The translations under genes and the position numbers were made by a program. Below are positions 11,233 through 21,424 of a stretch of 64,000 nt of DNA, one piece after another. A model generated the notes under the pieces. It worked only from the letters and a program-made list of their open reading frames with translations. It searched no databases and was not told the DNA's origin. The stretch covers positions 155,174,501 through 155,238,500 of the forward strand of contig JAZHRO010000063.1 in assembly GCA_037157565.1 (NCBI GenBank), written 5' to 3'. The DNA comes from Thalassia testudinum. Lineage: Eukaryota > Streptophyta > Magnoliopsida > Alismatales > Hydrocharitaceae. Positions within the stretch are counted from its first letter, which is position 1. Every line of letters begins with the position of its first letter.

Positions 11233-12447
11233 AAACTAGGAGAAGGTCGGAAGGACTGGGGATAGGGACCCTGCAGTATAACAAAACAAGGCTGTCCTTA
11301 AGTGGGGTAGCCTAAGGATCTACTAACTCCCAAAACCTGCCTTAAGACTGTAAATGATTTACTCTACTTGCGTCTGTTTAATCCAACCAGTTAGGAGTGA
11401 CTGGGGAGAAGGTTCTTTCTTCGGCTTTCGCCTCCGGTTCCTAGTGTACCCCCCAGCCGCAGTCGTTTGACGCTACTCCCCTAGCTAGACATCAAATTAA
11501 TCAGTACAAGTAGGTTAATCAAAAACAATCTCAGACTAGGCCCTGAAGAGCGAATCAAACCTTAAGGCCAACGTCTAATCAATTTTATTAAGGCTTAGGA
11601 TTGTGGTGCTTATGGAATGTGATGGGCCCTTAAAATGGGTTGTGCCCTTAATGATTGATTGAGATTTGTGTAAGTGCATGCACAACCAGGGTTTTCAAGC
11701 AAGATTCTTTGTGATGTGTGAATTTTAATGTTCAAATCTTGCTTAAGTAGTTTTTAGGGTTTCAAATTAGGTGAATTGCAATCAAGTTTCTAGGCAAACC
11801 AAGTTGTAAAACACAGGTGAAGATTGTTTTCCTTTAAAATCAGAAAGAAAGTGGAGTGCCTAGAATAGACCTAGATTAAAAACCCTAAGGTGGAGCTACT
11901 TGATGAGTTGGTTTTAAATAGAGTGGTGCGGCCCAAACATCTCAAACAATTGGTCACAATTGCACCACTAAGTTAGGCACTCAAAGATGGTTAACCTAGA
12001 ATGATTTCTACTCTGTTATGTGTTGCTTTGTGTGTATCGGTTCCACAGATCAGAACCCGATTGAGTAGAAACAAATCAAGTTGATTAAATGCCTTGAATG
12101 TTGGTGTGTGTTGTGTGTTTGTTGAAAATTACCCCACAAGATTATCTTTTTATTATTTTTTTATAAATGAGGGTGGAATGAATGTGAGTGAAAATCCAAA
12201 CAACCAAACTATTCTTAGGATTTATGCAAACACCTAGGTTAATTGGAATTTGGATTTAATGTGGCGAATGAAATCTATGGAGGGGGAAAGAATGGGGAGC
12301 ACTTATAGTTGTCTTCAACTACACTTTACTCCAGTCTACTGCTTGTTGATTCCTTGATGGAGGTCTCTGCAAAACAATAGACACAAGAGAAAGCAAGTTA
12401 GAAAATAATAAAGTGCAAGAAATGCAAAAAGAAGATTGGAAATCGTT
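11233..12447 (-). other. Leader of element A
   Basis: Untranslated region between primer site and gag start. In sense it contains GGAACCGGAGGCGAAAGCCG (11422-11441), a short stem GGC/GCC closed by a GAAA loop, and downstream purine-rich AAGAAAGAACC. A close match lies in the leader of D1 (20077-20107). The part at 11590-11850 is homologous to the F leader at 31600-31961. Confidence 0.7.
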
Positions 12448-12468
12448 GACTCCCTGGCAACGACGCCA
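12448..12468 (-). promoter_or_regulatory. Primer binding site of element A
   Basis: In sense TGGCGTCGTTGCCAGGGA starts 3 bases after the LTR end. It is a variant of TGGCGCCGTTGCCGGGGA, complementary to the 3' end of plant tRNA-Asp (known use in Athila-type elements). The changes CG to TG and G to A fit decay. Confidence 0.85.
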
Positions 12469-12471
12469 AAA

Positions 12472-14124
12472 TGTTAAACTTACAAATTGCTACGCTAACA
12501 TGTTTGGTGTTAAAACCTTGTTGTTGTAGCTTGAAAGCGAAGAATTCATGTTCAACAAATAAAATTTATATCGAAATTTGAATTCCGGGTCAAACACAGG
12601 GAGGCTACGTCGATCTATATTTGCAATTATATTTTTTTTAGAATTTTTGAAAAGCGAGGCGATATAATTATAATGAAGTTATCAAACTAAAAGGAAGAGA
12701 GAGAGAGAAAGAGAACATGAATTCAATATTTCAAAATGTTTATACAATTAAACCAAATAAAAATTACACTGGAAAGCAGGAAATCAGCTACACTATAAAG
12801 TAGGAAAATTCTACACTAGAAAAGCTGTAAAGAAGAATGAGAGAGAGAAGTTATCCTCCTCGACGATCAATTGGAGGATGAGCCGAACGGGACTACGCCG
12901 GGACGAAGTAGGACGAAGCAGAAGAACAGGAATAGAGCAACACGCCGTCGTCGTCGCGGGATCCACTTTCGAAGAGGGATGAAAATTTGGACTTTATCTC
13001 GCGAGGAGCATCCCAGGTGTGGGACAAGCTTCTCTTGAGCTTTGGAGAGGTAAAGAAGAGAAGGAAGGGATGAGAATTTCGTGTGGAGGGGGTCTCCATT
13101 TATAGTTGCAAGGAGTAGGGGCAAATTGGTCATTACATATTTAAAACATTAAATGAGGGGTCTTTAGTGACGGATAAAATCGTCGCTAAAGCCCCAACGT
13201 GGGCGTAGTGGCTGCTGCCCACGCGAGTCGACTCAGCTGCTCTCTCTCTCAATGCATCAACACGTTCAATAAATCTCAACCGTCCGATCGTGAGATCGGA
13301 CGGCTGTGATTGTGCCTTCGCCCGCTGCTGCACGCCCGCCCCAACGCGTGCGATGGCGAGTCCTCGCCTCGCGTGAAATAGCGCATGGGTGCTATTGGAA
13401 GATCTAAGCCGCCCGATCAAGATCCAATGCATGCCCACGCCCACTCACCCACGCCCTTCGCCTCCTCGTTGTGGCTCGAACCCGCGTCCGCTGTTTGCGA
13501 TAGCACCTTCGCCCACTGCGCTGTGGAGCATGGATTATCGTGCGGGCGATTTCTGGTGCAACCGTTCACAGCCGTTGGATCGAGATCCAACGGCGGAGAG
13601 GGGGCAGATGTGGAGGCTTCAATGGTTGCATGCGGGCGTTTGGGCAGCTAAGATGGTGCCATGTGGTGCCATCTTGGCCGTCCATCTTCTGGATGTTGTA
13701 GATGGTGTCACGGATGTCGGATTGACTCGATTTTTGCGTCGATAGGCTGCGATCGTCGATCCGAATTCATCCGTGTGGTCATATTTGTCATTTGAAGTGC
13801 AAATTTACACAATCTTGGCCCTTGATCTTCTAGGGTTCCCTAGTTACTATCTGATGCTACGGATGCCTAATTAGGGTGATCTTGGAGTCGTTGAACTCCA
13901 ATTATCGCCCTGATCACATCCGTACAGTTGGTCTTCGATCCGAGGTCCTGATAAAAAGTTTGCCCTGCCAAGCACGTAAAAGGAGACAATTAACCTTCAT
14001 TTATTCAAACTACTCTAAATGCAAGATGATGCATGTTATGCAATATTTATAGCATGCAATGCAATCCTATGCTTAAGAACATGCATAAATAGACATCTTA
14101 AGTAGTGTAAATGTGTTTACATCA
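12472..14124 (-). repeat. Element A 5' LTR, complete
   Basis: 1653 bases, sense TGATGTAAACAC to AGTTTAACA, followed by the primer site. The LTR start carries an inverted repeat, TGTAAA/TTTACA (14106-14121). The sense TATA motif is CTATAAATGG (13097-13105). The U5 box CCTCCCTGTGTTTGACCCGG lies at about 12589-12608. It interrupts the D1 LTR at 14125. Confidence 0.92.
13162..13191 (-). repeat. Inverted repeat upstream of the A promoter
   Basis: CTTTAGTGACG / CGTCGCTAAAG, 11 bp arms with one mismatch and an 8-base centre, about 60 bases upstream (sense) of the TATA motif. It is also present at 966-995 and at 63874-63905 (13 bp arms), and in related form in H. Confidence 0.85.
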
Positions 14125-14750
14125 GGCAATTTTTGATTATTACATGTTGAAGTACGACATGCTTAATTGCAATACATATATTTATGTGAACAATAGGCAA
14201 CTTGAATCACACAAAAAGAGTGGCAATCGTTAAGCTCATGGTGATTTCAAACATATAGAGATATATATAAAAATGCATTTTTCATTCATTCCATTGGAGA
14301 GTTGTTTGCAACATGAAACGTAGAGGAAAGCTTGTACAAAAATGCTTAAAATGTAAATCTAGCTACCAGAAAATGATCTCATACAAGAATCTACGGGGGG
14401 ATTTTTCATGCATCATTCAGGGAGAGTAAGGACTGCGCTACTAAGCAGTAATAAAAAGCAGTAAAACTATGAAGAGCATAAACTACTAATCTAAATCTAG
14501 CAGATCGAAAGGGCATTCGGGGGTGGTCCCCGATGGCCTTGGAGTGGTCGGGGGGAGAATGAGGGATGGCCAATGGAGCTTAGGCCAGCCCTTGGAGAGA
14601 GAGAGGAGTGATCCAACATCCTAGCATGGTGTCCTTCAAGGTGGTGGTGAACTCCCGGCGATGGAGTGACTATCCTAAGTGGAGGTGGATGTGAATGGAG
14701 CCAATGGAGTGAATGGGTGCCAAGAATGTGAATGGGTGCAAATGGCCACC

Positions 14751-14776
14751 CATTGGGTCTTTTTATAGACCCAAGG
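14751..14776 (-). promoter_or_regulatory. TATA box inside an inverted repeat (D1 3' LTR)
   Basis: Sense TTGGGTCT-ATAAAA-AGACCCAA (14753-14774): the TATA sequence forms the centre of a perfect 8 bp inverted repeat. The homologous E site has TTAGGTCT/AGACCTAA, a paired change in both arms. CTCTAGAGAG palindromes follow at 14776-14815 and 14918-14945, upstream in sense. Confidence 0.75.
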
Positions 14777-15439
14777 GCTTCTCTCTAGAGAGGGTGGAAC
14801 CCTCTAGAGAGAGTCCAAGAGTGGTCGGCCATATGGTTATGAGATCCAAAAAATGTGGATCTCATTTTGAATGCCTCTTGCTTGCTAAATTTAGCAACCA
14901 AGAGGTGGCGCCACTTCAAGAGAGTTCTAGAGAACTCTAGAGAAGTGTGTTTGCATGAATGGGTGTGCGTGTGTGTGTGTGTGGTTGTGCTCTATGTGGC
15001 TAGGTGGTTTAGGTTAGGTCCGAAGAGGTTTCAGTAGGTGTATGTCTTGAATTAGGGTTACAAACCCTAATTCCTAAGGGGAATTTGCAATTAAACTTAA
15101 CATAAGTTTAATTGGGTGAGTGTGAACCTAATTGAGAGCGAAATGACTCAATTAGGTTGGGTTTAGGTCAATTGGACTCTCATTAAGTCCAATTGAACTT
15201 GTGTGGGTTGAGATCTAAGCTCAATTGGACTCAATGAATCCAACTGACTTAGGTGAAGGTAATTGACTTTGATCTAAGTCAATTGGGTTTGGTAAAGACC
15301 TAATTAGGTCTTTAGGTAGGTCTAGAGGTGATGTACTAGGGTTAGGACAGCTTAATTTAGGTTCCTATGGGGTTGGGATTATGTCTAGGGAGCTAAAGAT
15401 CCAAGATCAAGGTTTGAATCTGAAAACTGGGACTGGAGA

Positions 15440-15690
15440 CTAGTACCAGATGTCCAGAAATGTGATCAGACGACTTATACTCAAAAATCAGAAGTCCAAA
15501 CTTCAGTTCTGGACGTCCAATCTGAGTCAGGGGGAAATCAAGGTTATGTTTTGGGTATTCTACAGAAATTGGATGTCTAACAAAGTGTCTGGACGTCCAA
15601 TAACACTGCAGAAGTGGGTTTGAGGTGTGCGGGAGATGGCTAAGGGTCCTGGATGTCCTATAACTTATCTGGACATCCAGATAAGGGTTG
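15440..15690 (-). repeat. Cluster of GGACGTCC-like palindromes in the D LTR
   Basis: Repeated words GGACGTCC, GGATGTCC and GGACATCC occur about every 30-90 bases. The cluster is present also at 22945-23180 and 29795-30030. The variants differ mostly by C to T or G to A at the central CpG. It lies in U3, upstream of the TATA box. Confidence 0.75.
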
Positions 15691-16125
15691 GAACTAGGGT
15701 TTTAGGGTTTCTTAGGGTATGGTGACCTAATCTAAGGGTGGCTAAGGCTTGGGGAAGTCTCTAGGCTATCCTAGGGCTAAGATGGACCTATGCTCTTCAC
15801 ATTTTACTGCTTTATTCCTACCTAATAGAATAGCACACCTTTAACTCCCTTACATTATTATTCCTACATCTAATCTAAGCCTTCTGCTCCAGCTCTACTG
15901 GAACTCCCGTTATTCCTGATCATGCTTCAGATCCTGCTCCAGATCAGCTTATTGCCTGCAATCGACATAATGCACTTAATCAGCACATTATAACATTATT
16001 TTATGCAAATCCCAAGTAAAGTAGTAAAGATGCAGATGATGCTTATGCATGCATGAATTACCCTAACTTATGCTAAGTCCTAGCTTAATTTAGGTCAATT
16101 AAGACCTATGATTGCTGCGCAATCA

Positions 16126-16165
16126 TACCCTCATGCCTAAATCTTGCTAGTTCCTAGCAAATGCA
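16126..16165 (-). promoter_or_regulatory. Polypurine tract and stem-loop of D1
   Basis: Sense TTGCTAGGAACTAGCAAG followed by ATTTAGGCATGAGGGTA and the LTR start TGATTGCGC. The stem is 7 bp. The G-run is broken once (GAGGG). Confidence 0.78.
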
Positions 16166-18103
16166 AAACTAAATTGTTTACAGCAAGGGTCCCTAAGGGA
16201 CTGATTATTTTATCAAGTGTATACCTAGAGGTTTTTCTCCTTTTATTTTGATCCTATGCTCTAGAAATCCAGACAATCGTGAAAGTGCAGCCATGTAGCT
16301 TTTGCAACAAATTCGAGTGAAAAATTAATACACCTCTAAAGCCTGTACTTGACCCCGAGTAAAAATTCTAGCGGGATAGGCAGACTTCTTCCCTCGGGGT
16401 ATTCAAGATATTCTATGAATTCCACCCCAGCTTTAAGCTTAGGTAGAGTCTCTCTGAGGGAAAAGATTATATATTTGGTAGCTTACTCTCACTTGGTGCT
16501 ACATAGAGACTAGTGCTACAAAATCTAGATTCCTGGATTACTAAGTAACTCAACTTAGAGAAAGAAGAGAAAAACTATGCTCTCTTCTGATTCCTTTGTA
16601 TTCATTCTCTCTTTCTCTTTTCTTTTTCTTTTCTTTCTTTTTTTTAGAGCTCACAACCTCACCAGATTCACATATACAATTTGTATTTGGTGGTCTCACT
16701 TGGCATTAACACTTTAATTGAGTTTCCATAACCCTAACACTAAGTCAGAATTCCTTAACCAGTATTCGGGCGGTCAGAAACACAAGAAATGTGGGTTAAG
16801 GCCATATTCGGTGGATCTCAAATTTATTTGATAGTATTGCCTCAATGCAACTAAACTAAACATTCACTCTTTTTTTCTTTGCTTTTTCTTCTTTTTCTTC
16901 AATTTTCAATTTTTCTTTCTTTTCATCATTTTTTTTTTCAACATAACACAACTAGCACACATCCATGAACTTTATTGAGGAGGCATTATTAGGGATTGGT
17001 GGTACTCAAGAGATGTTGGGTGGCTTATTTAGTAGAAGCGCCTACTCACAGCACTAGGAGAGACAGATAGGATGGTGTATTCCTGAACTTGGTATCAATA
17101 CCCTCCTTCAGCTGAGGATTTTGTAAAGAATGGTCATAACCATCCGCCTTAGCCTTAGTTTTATGAAAACTCACTCTCTGCGTATTTGCCTTATTGGTGG
17201 CTCTCATAATTTCACATAAAATGTATATGCAGGAATCGAGAGCGAAAACTATGTCTACTCTCTGAGTATCATCACCTAATTATCTAGGACTCCAGATTCC
17301 TTGCACTAATCTTAGAGCACCAGTACACTCTACTCTCATCTCACACTATTTGGTGGATTTTTGGAAGAAAATCTGCCTGACTCCCAAAACACTGTCCAGG
17401 GGTTCAGGAAAAGAAGCACTGCTTCTTCTTGACAGACTAAAGACGTTTATCAGCCTTCACCGTGAATCCATTGCAAATTCTATGTATGTGTAAAACGTTG
17501 TACTGGATTCCAGATTACAGGAATCAACTAGAGGATAAAATCCCTAATGCATTCTCTTAATAAAATAATCTTATTCATGAATGCAATATGTATATATGAT
17601 ATGAACAATTAACCTCATATAATTTGTACTTCGTGAATTTCCCGTATCGGGTTACAATTAGCTTGACCCTAAATTTAGAACAAAAGGTGAGCGGGTGAGT
17701 CGAAAGTGGTTGTTGCGAATGATTTCTAGCTCCAATGCGAGCATTGGAGGTGGAGTCGGTTGTTCTTTTATTTAGGTTCCTAAAGTACATTTTACATGTA
17801 GCTCTGAGGTTTTCCTAAATGTTGGCATAAAATTTTTCAGTTTTGTTGTATCTACCGCCCCATGCCTAAGTTATTGCATGTCCTCATGCATGAAAGGAAA
17901 ATAAGTACTGCAGGAGAGAATGGGTAGAAATCACCTGTAATTGCTCCTGAAATTATACATTCAGCATCGGCCAACTTGTTAGTATGCAATATGTAGAAAG
18001 AAAATATGCTAAAAGGAAAGTATGCTATATATAAAAATCGTTATGTATAGGGTGATGGATGCAGAGTAGATGCTGAGTTTAACGCCTCCAGCTAGGCGAA
18101 AAC
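16166..18103 (-). other. 3' noncoding region of D1
   Basis: Collinear with 27275-29287 of E in inverted orientation. It has T/C-rich tracts (16600-16650, 16865-16935), repeated TTTGGTGG-type words (16475, 16685, 17348), and the GAGGACATGCA / GGCATGGGG polypurine-like motif at about 17855-17895. No supported gene; the 71-codon frame at 17575-17790 lies in this conserved noncoding block. Confidence 0.75.
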
Positions 18104-19753
18104 TCAATCAGATGTATTTGTTCTAGCATAGGAGCCGGTCAAGATTAAGATAAAGATATGCTCGTATGCTCCCAGAATCAGTGGTCCGGAGATGCAAACC
18201 ATCTGATTGTGCACCCCTACTCCAAAAAGTCTAGCTATAAGAAAGTGTGGAGTGGTGGTGGAAAATAGAGAATAATCAGAGGAGGGATCATGATGTTGAT
18301 TAAGATGATTTATCATGTCCCACAATTTAGCAGGAAGTTGTTGAGGGAATAGATCAAAATGTACCTCAGAACTAGAATCTGAGTCATAGGGATCCTCATA
18401 GCGGTAATTGACATCGAAGATCATGCCCTCTCCAGACTCTAGGTCATATGGCGGTATCCGTGAAAGTAGAAAATCTGTGGGGAGGTCATTGAAATCCTCA
18501 TCAGAAATTACTTCGTCCTTATCAATATTCATCTCTGATTCATCAGAGGCTAACTCTTTAGGCTCGGGGTCGAGCCATTGACTAGGATGATAGGTGCATC
18601 CCTAGCTCATTCTACTCGAAGCTTCACTCTCATATGCAATGGGCTCCTTAGTAATTCCTACCTCAGGTAGCATATTTATTTCTTCGTTCAAGTTATCCAT
18701 AGCTACTTCTAGTCTTCGGATGTTAGGATCAGGGAAAGAAAGTGTCATCTCAGAATCTCTAACATCCGAATTAGGGATGTAGGTGAAAAAGGAAGAGCGC
18801 AGAATGGAAGATGTTGGCTCTAGCACAAGTTCACCTACAATGGGAAGTGGCTTAGGCTGATCAGTAGTGTCACATGTAATGTTCACCTCAAGATCCATAT
18901 CCTCGATTGGATCTGCTTCCCTTATCTCAGTTGGGTTTTCTAACCCATGAGGTATCTCCCAGGATTTAGGATAATCCGATTGTGGCTCAGTCTTGGAGAT
19001 ATCAGTCCTTTCCTCCTCAATTTCATGAATGGAGTTCTCAGATGAACCCATTCGGCATACTTCCTGCTCCTGTCTCATATCCAAGATAGGTTCTTCTTCC
19101 CCTGCATGATTTTCCAGCATCTACTCCCTAGAATCTTCTGTGCGTCCTTCCAGCGTAGTCGTTTCAGATTCTTCGAGGTCTTTAATGCTATTTTCCACTT
19201 GATATCTCAAAAGTAGTAGTTCTTAAGTTTCCCAATTTTGTCCCATTAGCCTTGTTATCTCTGATGTTTCTCGAAGGAGCTCCATCACAGCTTGTTGATG
19301 CGGAATCCAGCTTTGTCTTTGGTTTGGCTCAATGATAGCTTGGATTTCATGTTGATAGGATGCGACCTTTTCCTTAGTGCTTGCTATAGCTCTCTGTATT
19401 CTGTAATGAGGCTGCATATGCACCGGTAGCCCTTCAGGGGTTCCAGGGGGTGAATTAGGTCTACCCATATTCCATGGGTGAGAAGCAGGAGTATGAAATC
19501 CATATCCTGGGTTTTAAGATGCGATCCTTTAAGGGACCGACTGGTATGGGTCATAATATCCAGGGTTAGGATATGGGTTAACCATTTTGGTAACACGAGG
19601 AGAAGGATCAGGAGAAGTGAAAAGTCATCTTCGCCACCTTGGGTTCTGATCCCAAGGTTGAGCTGATTTAATGACCCGGGCTCTTAGATAAGCTCGTGGG
19701 TCCAACTCCTCAATATCCTGACTCGGTCTAGGTCCGGGTCCAGGATTAGACAT
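18104..19753 (-). pseudogene. D1 ORF of unknown function (about 550 codons, stop-riddled)
   Basis: One frame runs from the ATG at 19753 (MSNPGPGPRPSQ) to the stop at 18104 without frameshift, interrupted by six in-frame stops (about 19625, 19529, 19514, 19223, 19121, 18602). It begins with a Pro/Gly/Tyr-rich part (MVNPYPNPGYYDPYQ, faintly like the gag tail). A helix-prone stretch follows around MQPHYRIQRAIASTKEK to MELLRETSEITRLMGQN, then a long acidic middle rich in E, D and S. The end is more hydrophobic, with FLIARLFGVGVHNQMV. No RT, protease, integrase or nucleocapsid motif is visible and I do not recognise the family. It occupies the place of gag-pol. The upstream frame is open to 19936, but without an ATG. 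Confidence 0.6.
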
Positions 19754-21401
19754 TGTGTCTATAGGAGATAGAAGAAGTGGGGGTAGAAGATGGTCCTGGC
19801 GAGGTGACTCGCCTCCTTGGGAGTGGCTCCCAAGGTCCAACCAATTGAGGTCTAAGTGACCTCCTTCCTTGCATACACCACCCCACCCCTGGGTTGGTGT
19901 AGCCAAGCAGGACAAGGCTAAGGCCCTGTCAATCAAATGGTCCTTATGGATCAGGTGACCAATTTTTCATTAGGAGTTCGAATTCCTAAAGAAAAATTCT
20001 TCGTTTAACCGACTGAAAGTGATTCCCTCCTCTCAAGCTAACCCAGCCAGTCTGGTTACGAGGGGACTAAGGGGAAGGTTCTTCCTTTGGCTCATGCCTC
20101 CGGTTCCATTAACCCCCGAGCCAGGGTCGTTTGACACTGCCCCACAGATGTAGTCACTAGGTTTGGCGAGGTTAAAAACACCCAGTAGTATGACAACGAA
20201 TTCAGGTTGATTTCGTGTTTTAAAATTAATTTTAGCCCATTTTCTTCAGTGGGGTTTGTGGTTAGTGGCCCACAAGGTGACCAAGCTCACCAGCTAAGCA
20301 CTATACTTGACTAAGTCTAGGTTAGCCCAAGTGTGGTCTCTAAGTTGTAACCCTAAAGATTCAACCTAAGGTTCATGCACTTCTAGGGTTTGTTCTATGT
20401 CAGCAGACCACAAAAGTAATGTTTGTTCTCTATCAATAATTGGAATCCAATTAACTTGAAATTTTGCGAGTAGATTCCTTTTTCAATTAGCTTTCCAAAG
20501 AATATTTTTTTGAAATTTTTACTGTTTCAACCGAATTTCTAGGGATTTTTGAACATCAAGGGGTCATATCTGGAATTTTGACCTTTGGTCAGTTTTTTGC
20601 TTTGAAATAGTTTCAATTGACCTTCAAAAATTTGGAAAAAATATGGAAAATAAATCCAATTAGGTCAGCTTTCAAACCCCACCATTTTTAGTCAAAACAA
20701 ATTCACGGATTACTCGAAATTGCTTTTCGAAATTTGAAAAATCTTGAATCTGGGTGACCCCTGTGCACTTCGTTAATTTTTAAAAATTTTATACTTGAAA
20801 TTTTTTCAAATGAATAGTGGCATTTGAAAGGTGGTTTGAAAATGAATGTTTCTCCCGAATTTCAAAATTTTTTGCTTACTAGTTTTTCGGCAATAGAATT
20901 TTTAAATTAGACTTGAAATCTGGTCGAAAAATCAAAAGATGGTGGAAAAGCTTTTAAAGAGGTTTGAGTTTGAAATCTAAGCTTTCCACAAAAAAAATAT
21001 TTTTTTTCTTTCCAAAACTTTTGCACATTTTTTTTTAAAAAGAATTTTTTAAAGGATTCAAAGAAAATAGCCTTTTTTTTTCTTTTTCGAACTAACCTAA
21101 GATTCAAAAAGGAAACCTAATCTAGATTTATTTTTCAAAATTTTTTTTTGATTTTTTTTCACGAAAATGAGTAAAGAATTTTTTTTTTCAAAAGAACTTG
21201 CAAAAATTAAATCTACTCGTAGGGTTCAAAAAGGAAACCTAATCTAAAAGGGAGATGATGTGCACCTGATTTTTCTCTTTGCTGCGCTCGTTGTGTGTGC
21301 AGATCCAATTTTTCTTCCGTGTTGTCTTGCACATCAAAAACAAAGTAGAGAGAGATTTGTCAGTGATGGTTTCAAAGATCGTAATCCAAGAAAATGACGT
21401 T
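19754..21401 (-). other. Leader of D1
   Basis: Long AT-rich untranslated region between primer site and ORF. Near its 3' end (20077-20107) it carries GGAACCGGAGGC-ATGA-GCC with purine-rich AAGGAAGAACC, nearly the same as in the leader of element A. T- and A-homopolymer runs are frequent at 20960-21190. No gene seen. Confidence 0.7.
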
Positions 21402-21422
21402 GCCTCCCCAGCAATGGCGCCA
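21402..21422 (-). promoter_or_regulatory. Primer binding site of D1
   Basis: Sense TGGCGCCATTGCTGGGGAGG, two bases after the LTR end CTTTCTGTCA. It is tRNA-Asp-like with two transitions. This shows that 21425-23625 is the 5' LTR. Confidence 0.85.
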
Positions 21423-21424
21423 TT

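Larger units (their letters stand above)
714..14124 (-). mobile_element. Element A: Athila-type Ty3/gypsy retrotransposon, antisense, decayed
   Basis: Read on the minus strand the order is 5' LTR (12472-14124), primer binding site, leader, gag, protease, RT, RNase H, integrase, polypurine-like motif, 3' noncoding region, stem-loop with polypurine tract, and 3' LTR (to 714, truncated). It is inserted in the 3' LTR of D1; the right flank is GGCAA (14125-14129) and the left copy of the target duplication is lost behind B2. A foreign block of about 2.2 kb (6345-8526) interrupts it between protease and RT. Stops and frameshifts are spread over gag and pol, so it cannot make a polyprotein. Confidence 0.9.
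14125..16125 (-). repeat. D1 3' LTR, cut by element A
   Basis: It aligns with about 21608-23625 and so lacks the last 183 bases in sense; these should lie beyond A and B2, to the left of the window. At the LTR start TGATTGC/GCAATCA form a perfect 7 bp stem (16109-16125). A GT microsatellite lies near 14965-14982. Confidence 0.9.
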
